NCBI RefSeq assembly: GCF_945859705.1 | Contig: NC_079134.1 | Span: 52,134,402-52,198,401 of the forward strand | Origin: Episyrphus balteatus | Taxonomy: Eukaryota > Arthropoda > Insecta > Diptera > Syrphidae | Length of the DNA stretch: 64,000 bases | Reading direction: 5' to 3' | Part shown: positions 10,299 through 21,916 of the stretch, piece after piece | Layout of the letters: the number at the start of each line of letters is the position of its first letter | Numbering within the stretch: position 1 is the stretch's first letter | The notes under the pieces: generated by a model | What the model saw: only the letters and a program-made list of their open reading frames with translations | What the model was told of the DNA's origin: nothing | The model's database searches: none | Translations under genes and position numbers: made by a program

Positions 10299-10964
10299 AT
10301 ATAAAATTTCTATATTTCCGTAACATGTAACTTTTTTAAATCCAAATCAGGCACAAATTGGAATTTGCTTGAAAAAACCCCTTGCTTTCTCATTCACTAA
10401 GATTTTGAAATATCATGAAATTTTGACTTCGGCCTCGGAATCAGTCAAAACACGAAAATTCCTTAAAAAAGAATGGTTTTGTTCAAAATAGATTTTCGTT
10501 GGAAACCAGTATAATTTTTTCTTGATACTTCGTTTAGAATATTGTCTGAGTAATCGGTCCACTTGTCTTAATTTTTTTATGCATTAGCTCTTATTGGAGA
10601 CTTGTGAAGAATTTGTAAAAAATATGTAATACTATTTTTTTTAATTAAAGCTATTAGAAATAAAATGTACGAGTGGCTCGAATTTACTTCCTCTTGTAGT
10701 TTATAATTCCATTATCTAGGATAACCATTGGAAATTAAAGCATTTGGTTAAGAAGCTACGAGGAATAAAAAACAAAGCCGAAGGTAAAAAAAAATATTTT
10801 TTTGTTTGTTAATTATTTTTATTTTTTTTGCAAAACTGATTTTGAAATTTGACTCTGTTGATAATGATTATAATTTTCTGTCTGTACATTTTGAAAGAAA
10901 TCCGTTCAGAATTTGACGAAATAAACGAGATTAACTAAAAAATGTGTTAATTTTCGTAAAAACG
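10299..10964. other. AT-rich non-coding stretch
   Basis: No gene or clear repeat boundary was seen between the retrotransposon and the next dispersed repeat. Confidence 0.5.
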
Positions 10965-11100
10965 ACAACGCTATATTACCGAATTTTTCAAGAAAAATTA
11001 AAAACGAAGCTATGTTTTGTATAATCACTAATACCATTACGTGCACAAAATTTGATCGAAATAGTTTAAGCCGTTTTCAATTGCAATATCTCCAACACGT
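10965..11100 (+). repeat. Dispersed repeat, family B, copy 1
   Basis: This segment matches in inverted orientation about 24,790-24,940. Shared blocks are CCGAATTTTTC near 10,979, AATTAAAAACGAAG near 10,995, AATCACTAATA near 11,021, ATCGAAAT and AAGCCGTTTTC near 11,070. Similarity is moderate with several small indels. It is probably an old transposon fragment of unknown superfamily. Confidence 0.6.
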
Positions 11101-13684
11101 TATGTATATTGGAACGGGCCATGGAAATTCCGCAAAAGTTTTTTATACCAAGTTTCAAGCAAAATAAATCAATCCTTTCAGGCCCTAACTTGGTGTAGGT
11201 ACAGATTGACTGGCTTTTGTTATTGACAAAAAAAAAAAAACTACATATTTACATGGCTCTCTAATTTATTGAAATAAAAGAAGAAAACATGTTAAGTTCA
11301 CTTCGAGTTCATAAGCTTGAACTATTCATATTATAATCGAATCTTCAAGAAAACAGAATAAGTAATGATGAAGCTTTTTTCCAAAATTAACACTTTGGGA
11401 ATAAGTTCTTCCACATACATATTTCTCTTTTCTATCAGGCAATTTTCAAAAAATAATAATCTGTAATAATATTTTTTTTTTTTACATTAAAGTCGTCCCT
11501 AGCTTTTCCAATACATCAAATAATTTCCTTTTTTTCTATCAAATTAACCCTCATCAGAAACAGAATGGAAATAGCACCTTCGTATGTTAAAGTTCTTTAA
11601 ACTTTCATATATCTTAAACGTCATTCTTTCAACTATTTTAAATATTCAAATTACTAACTTTTTACCTAAGAAATGCCTTCCCACATTATTAGGTTACTTT
11701 TTTTTCATCTATGTTGTAGATATCCTCCAGTTTCAACACCAACAATGCTTAAATTTTTCCTTATAATCAAATTCTTTAGGATATAAAACCATCAACCTCT
11801 TTCGAAAAATCCTTGAAAAGTCCTCGAGCCATTGATGGATGGATATTCACCCATCACCAGAGAAGATAAAACATGAGGAAAAACTACCTTTTTATCCCTT
11901 CCATTAAAATCAATTTAACCCAGATGAACCTCCCCCATCCCACGACTATAGAATTTATTTATGTGAGTTGCTCAACCCACATTCACTTAGATTTTGAAAA
12001 CTTAAATAAAACAGTGATTTTAATCACGAAACTTGGTGGTGTCCAGACCACTCATTCCAAAGCACTATACGGAATGTTAAAATGGGGTTATTTCAGCACG
12101 AGATTGAGGATAAATTATGGACAAAGCTATTTAAAATCTCCTAGGACTAAAAGAGCAACAAATTTATTAGGATTCATTGAGAAATCCCATCAAATTTTCC
12201 TAGTGTCTACTTAAACAACACCCAGTCGGCTGCGGAACTTTTAAATTGTAGGGTTATTGGGCCTTAAGCCTACTTCCTTGCCACACAGAAACTTTTCTTA
12301 TCTTATAATAACCTTTTCCTTTCTGCCTATCAATTTAACCCCTCCTCCCACATGCTCTCTATTCTAAATCAAAATAGCTTCGGAGAAGATTCTTGCAAAA
12401 AGGATCGTTGACGATGGATGACCGATGGCCACTGCCGGAAGTAAGCAATGCAGAAAATTATAACCCAAAAAACTAGCAATAATAAGCAGTTTGGACCTTG
12501 AGTTCAAACATATGGTTAGGGTCGATGTTATGCTGCAGCTTAAAATCCAAAATACAACGCTCGCAGACATTCCTAATCTCCCACGCAAGTTACCTTTGTA
12601 AATCTAGTTGGTCCTTTTGCTGCTATTTGTTACCGTATAGTAGTAAAAGCACCAGAACGTGACTCTGTGAGTGTGGCATTATATCCTTTTTCGGTTTGGC
12701 ATGCGGGTTTCGCGTCAGTGGAAAAGATTTTAAAAATTAGAATATCACGTAGCAGAAGCAGGAAGTTACACATTTAGGTAGTTCTACATAGGTACTTCCT
12801 CGTGATGCAGCTGGAGGGTGCAAAAGTAGCATAATAGCAACAAAAGGAAACCGTAATTCATGCACTGCGGCAAGGCAAATGGAAATAGAACGTTTGCCTC
12901 GGAAAATGCATATAGCAATATAGCACCCTCCAGGAGGAGGAACAGTGAGAGCGATTACCTCGTCTCACTTAACGTTGTTGGATTATGCTTCAGTAAAAAT
13001 GAAATGTTAGCTGGAGGTATAGAGAAGAGAGGAATCCGTTGCTAACATCACGTATGTAATATTTTGAAATCGGATTTTGATTGGATTTACACTCTTTTGT
13101 GGAATTTTTTTTTTTGGTAGGTAGATACATGAAGCTCTTAAACAAAAATAACAGATAAGAAAGGAATTTGTGGTTTGGCTTTGAATTTTTGTATTGAATA
13201 GAATTTATTTGTCAGGATTTCGTGCTAAAAATTAAATCATTTTATCTATAAATTGTTGGCATTATATGGTGTAGCATAGAAATTTGTTGCCATTCTTTAT
13301 ATTCTGGTGTGAGTGTTTTACATTTTAAAATTAATTTAAAAATAATGGAATATGCTATTTTGGTACATAAAATTAAATAAATCTGAAAATTTGGCTATTT
13401 CTATACATTAGGTAGGGAATAAACAAAAAAAAACTTTTGGAAATGTTGACGATGATAATTCAAAGATACCCAGCAACCTTGTTGAGTCTTTAGCGCAAGA
13501 CTGTGTGTCATATCAGCTGGTTTTCATTTTTGGCACAGTTGATTATGGTTGACTTAGGCCCTTAGAGACAAATTTTTGGTAAAAATTATGTATAGGGGCA
13601 TTAAACCTTTAAAAATTTAAATAAATTCATCTATATGGATAATAATGTTCTTAGATATTGCAATTTCAAAGACAGTTTAAACTT
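11101..13684. other. Unassigned non-coding sequence
   Basis: The longest frame, 11,873-12,214 (+), has no recognisable domain and AT-driven composition, so I do not call it a gene. The stretch 12,230-13,040 is more complex and less AT-rich than its surroundings, but I cannot identify its content. Confidence 0.4.
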
Positions 13685-13802
13685 TCGAATCAGCTATCAA
13701 ATAAACTATCGGATACAAACTATCAAATAAAAAAAACTATTCGAATGAAAAAACTATCGAATGAAAAAAACTATTGAATGAAAAACTATTTGAATGAAAA
13801 TA
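13685..13802. repeat. Short degenerate tandem repeat (AACTAT..GAATGAAAAA)
   Basis: About six imperfect units of 15-20 bp built on AAACTATC(G)AA(A/T)(A/G)AAA. The later units read AACTATCGAATGAAAAA and variants. Confidence 0.75.
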
Positions 13803-13827
13803 GTGATTGTTGTGCACAGTACACATT

Positions 13828-14430
13828 AGGGTGGGTCAAAAAAATCGAAAATTTTTTTTTGATTTGGTACTCCGAAAAATCGATTGCTAGACCCCTCTAG
13901 AATATACACACCAAATATGAGCTCTTTATATTAATGGGAAGGTCCTCTGCTTTGCAATTTTCAATTTTTACATCAAGCTTCTACATTAACTTTTTCTTAT
14001 TAACTTCTTATTAACTTTTTTCATTAATCTAACCATTCTAAAGATATTCGAGGCCAAAGTTAAAAAAAAATATAAAAACATTTTATATTTTTAAAAAATT
14101 TCTAATTCACTGAAACTTCATTATTTTCAAATTAACAAGATATATTCTTGTAGGGGCTTAAACGTTCTACAAAAAATTCCTTGGAATGAAATTGATTGCT
14201 TTAACCGTTTAGAAGATATTCGTATTTGTTGAAAACTATGAAATTCGCAAAAAAGCACGTTGGTAAGATTTTTTTTTTCTTGAACAAAGTTTTCTAGACC
14301 GTATCCGAACAAAATTCACTCTTGGTGATTTATGGAGTGCAAAAAAACTTTCATCGGTCCATTAAACCTTGATCTAGAAAAAATTTGGCTTACCAACGTG
14401 CTTTTTTGCGAATTTCATAGTTTTCAACAT
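13828..14430. repeat. Repeat-like segment with a perfect 40-bp inverted repeat
   Basis: It starts at TTAGGGTGGGTCAAAAAAAT (13,827), a transposon-terminus-like sequence. Inside are two perfectly complementary 40-bp arms, 14,228-14,267 and 14,389-14,428, both containing AATTCGCAAAAAAGCACG on one strand, separated by 121 bp. No matching far terminus or target duplication was found, so limits are approximate. Confidence 0.6.
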
Positions 14431-17400
14431 GCTTTCAGAGGTTAACTAGTGCTTTTCTTGCTGAATAAGTCCCAAAATTGTGTTTTCTAAGTCTCCTGGG
14501 AATCTTTGCTTTCTGAGGAGGAATTCTTCCCTAGGGATTTCATTTCCAGCTCCATGATATAAGGGTTCAATCTGGGATTCAAAGTGAATTATGCAAAAAA
14601 AAATTGTCTTTTTTTTTGTGTATTTTTTTGTTTTGTACAGATTCATGGCTGATTCTACTCAGTACTCGTAATCTTGTGTTTCTCTATTAGCTAAGACATA
14701 ATTTGGCGCAAACAAATCAGTTCTCCATTGATTTGTTTAACAGGTAACGGGAATTTTAACTTGTAACAATAAATGCCCTAATTTCAATATTTATTTGCGA
14801 AATGTTTCCAATTTTTTTTATGAATCTGAGCCTTAACATGTTCAACAGTTGGATACATGCTTAAAATAAGCAAAGGGTAATACTTTACCTTACCAAAATT
14901 GAAAAAGAATGCTGGTCAAAATACTTATGCCGCTCAAAAAATATCACTTCTAATACAAAAAAAGCTGCCTGAAAGCCAAATTTCACTCATATGACTTACT
15001 TTGACCACCATGAGATTCACCATAACATACTTAAAAAACAACCACTAACTTTACCTATAAAAAGTTTAACCGTTAGAAATTATTCTCATCTGATCGAGAA
15101 CTGAAAAATAGTCAAAATAATTATGCCGACGACTGTATATTGTTTGCCAATTTTAAAACATTTTAATTTTTATTTTTATGAAGCATGTTCTTCCTTTCGC
15201 AAATCATGAATTTGTAAATTTGACCCAAATCTTAGAATCGCTGTAGTATTGAAACGAAACTAGTTTAACTCACACTTATTTTAACCACACTCCAACTCGT
15301 TTCCTTAAAACTTTGATATGATTTAATGTTTTGCTTTTGTAATAAATATTTTAAAAATAAGCAAGTAGAATTTATGAATTTTAGATTATTGATTCTTACA
15401 TATTTGAAAGGATTTTGTTTTTCTTTTTATTTATTACCAGTGACGACAAAGTACATAGATTAAGATTGTGTTTAATTATTGAGTGCAAGAGTTGTCTAAT
15501 TTCAATATGGGTGTGTTGTGTGTTGGCACCTAAACTGAAGTTGTAATTCACATTATTTACACAATTTTGATATATACACTGTGGCGTATACGTACTTTTT
15601 ATATTGATTTTTTTTTATTTAATCAGCATGTGAAGGAAAATGCAGTAGATCAAGTTAGAATATAATTTTACAATGTTACAAAGAATAAGATCCAAAACAA
15701 CAACTCTTAAAAAAGTTATAATCCTTTGTATGAAAAGATGTCTAACAAACTGAGTTCTTCTCCAAATTAAGAATTGAGAAAAGGAAAATATATTTGCCGT
15801 AGTTTATAATAAAGGAAGTACTAAGGATGGGACCAAAAAGACACTGTTGTTTTTCATGTTATTGCATAAACTGTGACTTAGATGGAGGATCTTCTTAATT
15901 TGTATTCATTCAAATGTCTTCTTTTTCTTTTCACTACATGGGTTTTGCTTTTGAGTTTTATAAACTCTTTATTTTGTGTTGGGAGAAGGTAGTTAACTTA
16001 CAAAAGAAACAATGTAGTTTTTTTAAGAATAAAAACTTGTGCCATTCCTTTAAAAATTTTGTTCTCTATTTTTTGGAATTATTGGTTTATTAAATAACTA
16101 TAATATTGAAGTCAAAATTTTAAGAAACTCGATGAAACTAATGAAAAAAAAATTTAATGCACTCATTTTGCAATAATTTTTTTTAATGAAAAATTGTTTT
16201 TCATTTGCAATAATAATTTAAAATTTGTAATGCAACCCAAATGCACAAAAAGTTGGTTCAAAACTTCTATGTCAACACTGCCAGCCAATTGTTGGGTGGT
16301 AACCAAGAAGCTTTTAATGTATTATTTAAATTTAATTTATTATTTTAAACTGTTATTAGAGGTGTTTTGGGAGATGAAACATTTTTCACAGAATTTTGTC
16401 ACCAAATATTTGTGCAAGAGCACTAGAAAAAACATCCACCTTTAATATTAAGGAAATTGTAGTTACTGACGATTAAACCAATCCTTTTCTCGTTTTCAGC
16501 GAAAAAAAAATAAAATAAAACAAAAACTGACATCTGGAACTTACTATTACTTTTTACTTATGGCAAGCTTAGGGGCATTAAGCTACAATTAATAGCCATT
16601 CCAAATTAATACCCATTAAAGCCTCATCTTATATAAAAGCCTTATTCCTTTTTGATATCTGAAACTTTCAAATAAAAGAGTAGATAAAAGTATCCTCATA
16701 AAAACTCCACAAAAAAAAAGCATCTTTATTTTTCCCAGATGTACATTTTTTTGCAGTTTAAATGTTAGCTTTGGGCTATACAACAGCGAAAAAACCGACC
16801 AACTCCTTGTTCAGCAAACCAACAGGAATATTATATGATGCATTTGGGAATGAAACATAAAACAAAAAACAAGCTGAATCCAGGAAAAAAATATACGAAA
16901 CATTTAGCATGCCTCGGGTGCTTTATCATCTAGTCCACCAGATCCCTGGTCCTGATGCGCACAAACAAGAAGAGCACACTAGAAACAGCAGCAATTCAAC
17001 AATAAATATGCTTCCCTTCGTATAAAACTAGAGAAGATAATAAAAAATCATAAAAAAAGGATACCAAGACAAAAGGTTCTGAGTTTATCACTCAAGAAAT
17101 TTCGTTTCGCGTTTTTCTTTTTTTTTTATTTATTACCAACCACACAATCTAGCTAAAAGAATCCAAGAAACTAACCCTCTCTCATACACACAATGGTAAT
17201 TATCGTAAATCTGATTGCAGATGATAATGATAAAGTGGAAATAACCACAGGACATTATCTTTATATTATTACATTCTTATGTCTCCCATTGAAATAGGTA
17301 TACTGCAAGTTCTTCTGACATTCTATTACACCCCCAGTGCCATTGAATCATAAGAGATTAGCCCTCAAGGGAGAATTGAATCATAAAACATTAACCCATA

Positions 17401-18494
17401 ATAGAATAAGGACATCAAAATAACTTTCTAAAGGATTATATCTCCTTTTTTTGCCCACCCCACACCACTCATAATAATGATATTAAAGTTTTTAATTAAA
17501 GAAAACTCATAGATTTTTCAATTTTATCTTTTCCGTCCGTCCAAATGTTCAGTTTTCGTTTTACCCAAAATCCAAAAAAGGAAGGAGTAAAAGAGGAAAA
17601 CAATTACCAAAGTGTCAAAGTTATATATTCACCAAAAGAAAGAACGAATGAACAAAAAAAAAAATCAACCCTCAGGACCATATAAGAACACAGGACTCTC
17701 TCAATTCACGACCGACGACAATAGATACTATAAAGTGGCCCGCCTGGCCGCACTGGGAATCTGTATGATTTTCCTTATTCAGAAACTGTTTATGAGCAGT
17801 GTGTTCTAAAAGCCAAAAGCTTCCACAATTTAACAGACACGAGATTTGCTTTAATTGAAATATCATCCTTCGAGGCACATACACTTAAGCAAAACAGAGT
17901 GCCGTACATTGATTCAGAAACAGTTTTTTTGGACAAAGACATCACTCCTAAATGAGATAACAATTTTAATGATTGCCAACTACTGCAGGATATAAATTGG
18001 TAGTATTGAAAGGGGAGAGTATTAATATTTTCTAAAGGAGATTGTATTAATATGTAATAATCTGTCTCACAAGTCCAGAGGCTATGTGGCATTGTAAAAC
18101 TATAACTTGATAAGTATCAGAGGAAATGTACATACAAAGGATATTTTCATAGCCATTACGAATCATTAGTACCAAACTGAGAGAGAGACAACCCAACCAA
18201 GAAAGCTTTCAAAAACCTTTTTATTACGTATCATTATTGTCGGAAGATCGATACCAACACTGACATTAATGACGACTTAAGCCAAGATTGGAAAGGAAGT
18301 GCACTGCACAATGAAAAACAACCGAAGATATCAAAGGACCTCTACAAACATTTTCCAAAACCAAACCATTAGACACACAGACAACGGTTAAGGAAACTAA
18401 ACTAATGGGCACTTTGTTCAGATTCAGAAACTGTATGGTCTTAGGTCTTAGGTAAATAGAGTAACGGAATCAGGTAATCCCGAGTAAAAATGAA
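14431..18494. other. Unassigned AT-rich non-coding sequence
   Basis: No gene, RNA or complete repeat was recognised in this 4-kb stretch. GGCGTATACGTA at 15,583-15,594, preceded by CACTGT, is one of three copies of that word in the window. Overlapping ORFs near 17.6-18.1 kb have no family signature. Confidence 0.4.
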
Positions 18495-19125
18495 ATTCCG
18501 CCGCGCCATCACTCCACCAAGTCCGCTCAACTTTTTGACCGCCACACCACTGCTGCACCACGTCCACACCATGATCAAACATTTCTAATCCACTGCACCA
18601 AGTCCGCACCATTTTAAAAATTTCTAAACCACCGCACCACCGCTGTACCATGTCCGCACCATTTCATTTTGAAAAAATGAAAAAAATTCGCTGCATCATC
18701 GCCACACCACTGCACCACGTCCGAAAATTGCATTTTTAATGAAAAAAATCGATGCACCACCGACGCACCACATCCGCACCATGATCAAAAATTCTATTCT
18801 CGTACTTACACAAATGTTTAAGTGGTCTTCAAAGTTATTTTGACTTAAGCAACAAATTGCCATTTCGTACAAACATGACTTGGTGGTCGAGTGGTTAAGG
18901 CGTTGGACTTCTAATTTAAAGTGCTCTGGATACTCGGGTTCGAATCTCCTTCTCGTCGGTAGTTGTTTTTTATTTTTCAATAATCCAAAATTATGTATCA
19001 TGGTGCAGCGAATTTTTCATACAAAATGAAATTGTGCAGACGTGGTGCAGTCGTGGTGCGGCGGTGGTGCTCCTAAATTTTCCGCCAAACGGCGGTGGTG
19101 CAGCTGTGGTGCGGCGGTCAAAATT
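18495..19125. repeat. Inverted CCGCACCAC-type arrays around a tRNA-like core
   Basis: The left side, 18,495-18,785, holds many degenerate units such as CTGCACCACGTCCGCACCAT, interleaved with TTTAAAAATTTCTAA-like spacers. The right side, 18,998-19,118, carries the complementary words (GTGGTGCGGCGGTGGTGC). Thus GACCGCC.CACCAC.GCTGCACCAC appears on opposite strands of the two flanks and the whole could fold back. The tRNA-like sequence at 18,877-18,958 lies in the loop. It may be a composite non-autonomous element. Confidence 0.65.
18877..18958 (+). pseudogene. tRNA-Ser-like sequence, degenerate
   Basis: An 82-nt stretch follows the layout of a type II tRNA. The A-box region is TGGTCGAGTGGTTAAGG. 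The anticodon-arm segment is TTGGACTTCTAATTTAA, where serine tRNAs have a paired stem. A variable arm is plausible, and the B box is GGTTCGAATCT. Both internal Pol III promoter boxes look intact. The 3' side of the anticodon stem no longer pairs with the 5' side, and the acceptor ends (GACTTGG versus TCTCGTC) are mismatched. The anticodon position reads TCT rather than a serine anticodon. It is either a decayed tRNA gene or the head of a tRNA-derived SINE. It lies between inverted arrays rich in CCGCACCAC. Confidence 0.7.
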
Positions 19126-21763
19126 TTTTTTTATTTTTTTATTTAAAAACTCAATTTCTATTTTTACTCGATATCCGATTCGGAATTATTGTGCCTTACA
19201 CGAACAATAGATCAGTTGGAAGCTGTAAAAACATCACACTAATACATCCAGATGAAGCTAGATTGGACTTTTTACCCGTTTTACACAAAACTTGCCACAG
19301 TTGGCAATATTTTATGTACAGAAAAACAACACACAAAAATACGCACACACAAATTCACAGGATTCTATAAACTATTGTTGGAATCTCGTTTGACATTTAT
19401 CTTAGCAATATAACAATGTATCTATATCAACCGCACTACTATATACCCTTGTTATATTTGAGTTAAAGAAAAAGAGAAGAAAATGGATGGAAAGAAAAGA
19501 TTTTTGCCAACAGAGAAAGTTGGATAGTAATTTATAAATGACAAATGCCTTGAGGGAAAACAGACAGAAATGTATTCTTTCCTACTCAATAACCACACCT
19601 TAAACTTATTTTAGAAAATTTGAGCAATTGTTTGTTCTTTGTCATAACAAAAAAAAAAAGTAGTAGCAGAAGCAAAAACAGTAGGTATCAGACTTTGTTT
19701 TAAAGGATTGAACTTGCTGTCCCAAAAGATTCAAACATTTGGAATATTGAAACAATAATAACATTAGTATCATGCTTCAATGTTTGCAAAATGTATAACA
19801 AATTTTAAAATACGATTAGTTTAAGATATCAGCTTACGAAATATAATATTTATCTACTTAAGTTTAAATTTGTTTTTCTTTTAAACAACATTCTTATTAA
19901 AGCCAAGTAATGCATTTATTTGAGAGGCGAAGAGCTCACCAAGAAAGAATACATTTTGTTTGTGTAAAAAGTTTGCAAGAATGGAATGGGACCTTAAATT
20001 TACGAGTCCGAAAGGCAAAAATGCCATGCACTTTTTCAGGACAAGAGGCAGTAACCCTGAAAAAAAGCCAAGGTAGGTTTAAAATTATTGGGTCTCAGAA
20101 ACTTTGCACTAGACCTCGTATAATAGTTCTATGCCTTTTGAATTGTAGTTAGAATATATGCGAGTTGTACAAAACCCTATTTCTCGGCTTCGAAGGTCAT
20201 GTGTTAAGTTATTAGCTCAAAAATCATTAAGCGTGCACGTTACAGAAAAAGTTTCTAGGAACCAGAAGATTGAATTTAATAAAATACAGCTCAATGCTCA
20301 ACTGCTCTGTACTGTTCTGAACCAAAGGCCATAAGGTTGGCGTCAAACCATAGCTAATGCATACAAAAATAAAAGTACAATTTAGTAGAAAACTATAGTG
20401 TGTTATAAATGAAGCGTTCAGAATAAAAGTGGTTCAAGTCGGTGCAGGGAACTAAGTCTACGAGAACTAAGTCCACTGAGGCACTTCGTTCTCATTCAGT
20501 GGGACGAAATTCACTTTAGTAAAGTGGTTTTCTTTCCCATTCAAGGTGGCATTGAAATCCACTCTCTAATGGGAACCTAGTACACACTCAAAAAAATTAA
20601 AAGAGAATTTATTTTCAACAACGATTTAATACGAACGAATAACGAAAGTAATCAAATAAGCGTGATTTCTTGTAAAAAGACTTTTTAGTAAAAAAAAAAC
20701 GCGCTTAGGCATAAGTCACGACTTTTTTCGGAGTTTATGTCCCACTTTACTAGAATCCAATTCGACTCTTAGGTATGTCCCTCACTACTGAGACATAAGT
20801 CCCAAAAAATCAATTTTGGGACTCATTTCCCACATGTATTTTTTTTTAAATGAAATAGTAGAACCGAAATAATTGTAAAACCGATCTTGATTAATTTTTT
20901 TCGGTAGTACCTACTCCAATGCAAAGTACAATTACAAGGTGTTGAAAAACAAAAAAGAAATTTGAAAAAATAGTTAGTCGAAACTGCATCGTGACAAAAT
21001 AAGATCATGGAAAGTGAAATTTTTTTGAAAATATTTTTGATATGTATTCCTTTTGAGTTGGTAACAGTTGGTAATTTGTACAACCCAAACGTGAAGCGGA
21101 AAAAAAATTTTCCCAGGGGAGAATCAATTTTGAGGTGTGAAATTCTCAAGTGATTAAATGTTTTCCGCTTCGCGTTTGCCAAGACACAAACATTTGCGTC
21201 TGCCTGGCGATGTAACATTTACATTACCTAAGCAGAGGAACGAACTTGCGTGAGCGGTCCACTTAGGATATTTAAAGTCGCCAATGTCGGTGTCTTTTTA
21301 ACTAACAAAAACCTTGCCTTGCTCGCTTCACGGGTTCTCAATATTTTAAATCCCCTTTAGGGTCCTCTGTCCCGCTCACGTAACTTCGATGCTCCGCTTA
21401 GAATATGTAAAGTCGCCAGGAAGACGCCAATAACAACACAAATTTTGGTTTAACATTGTGGTCTATTTTACTAACGCAGGTACGCAGGTTACCATTATAT
21501 AGAATAGGTATGTAAATAATATTGTCCTTTGATACTATTTACAAAGTGTTTTTTTCAGTTTTTAATCGAATTTTGGTTTTATAAAGTTGTGCGTTTAACT
21601 ACCTATACCTAAAAGATGAGAGAGGATGTTTCGTAACTTGTACTTTGAAAGCCAAGAAACGATGTGTAATATATAAAAATTTTAGTCAAAACATCCGGAT
21701 TGAATACAATCTTATTATGGGATTATTATATTAATACACTATATTTGTAAATTAAAAAATATT
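19126..21763. other. Unassigned non-coding sequence with a weak inverted repeat
   Basis: No gene was recognised. At about 20,440-20,835 the two ends carry related words (GGGAACTAAGTC on the left; the complement of GACTCATTTCCCAC on the right; TAGTAAAGTGG on both), a very degenerate inverted repeat that may be an old transposon. The rest is AT-rich. Confidence 0.4.
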
Positions 21764-21765
21764 TA

Positions 21766-21914
21766 AGCGTGTTTTTTCTAATACTCAGTAGCTACTGATT
21801 TTTCATTTTATTCGCAAAACAATAATACAAATAACACAAGTAAGTATTTGTTTTTATTGTTTTTCGAATAAAATAAAAAAATGAGTTGTTACTGAGTTGT
21901 AGAACAAACACGCC
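21766..21914. mobile_element. 149-bp MITE with TA flanks
   Basis: Two arms of about 70 bp are inverted complements: AGCGTGTTTTTTCTAATACT from 21,766 and, from the other end, GGCGTGTTTGTTCTACAACT. Both share CTCAGTA..ACT and ATTTTATTCG.AAAACAATA. TA lies immediately outside both ends (21,764-21,765 and 21,915-21,916), consistent with a TA target duplication. There is no coding capacity. Confidence 0.75.
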
Positions 21915-21916
21915 TA

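Noticed and set aside
11873..12214. 113-codon plus-strand open frame
   Set aside because: No family signature; length is within what a 64-kb AT-rich window can produce by chance.
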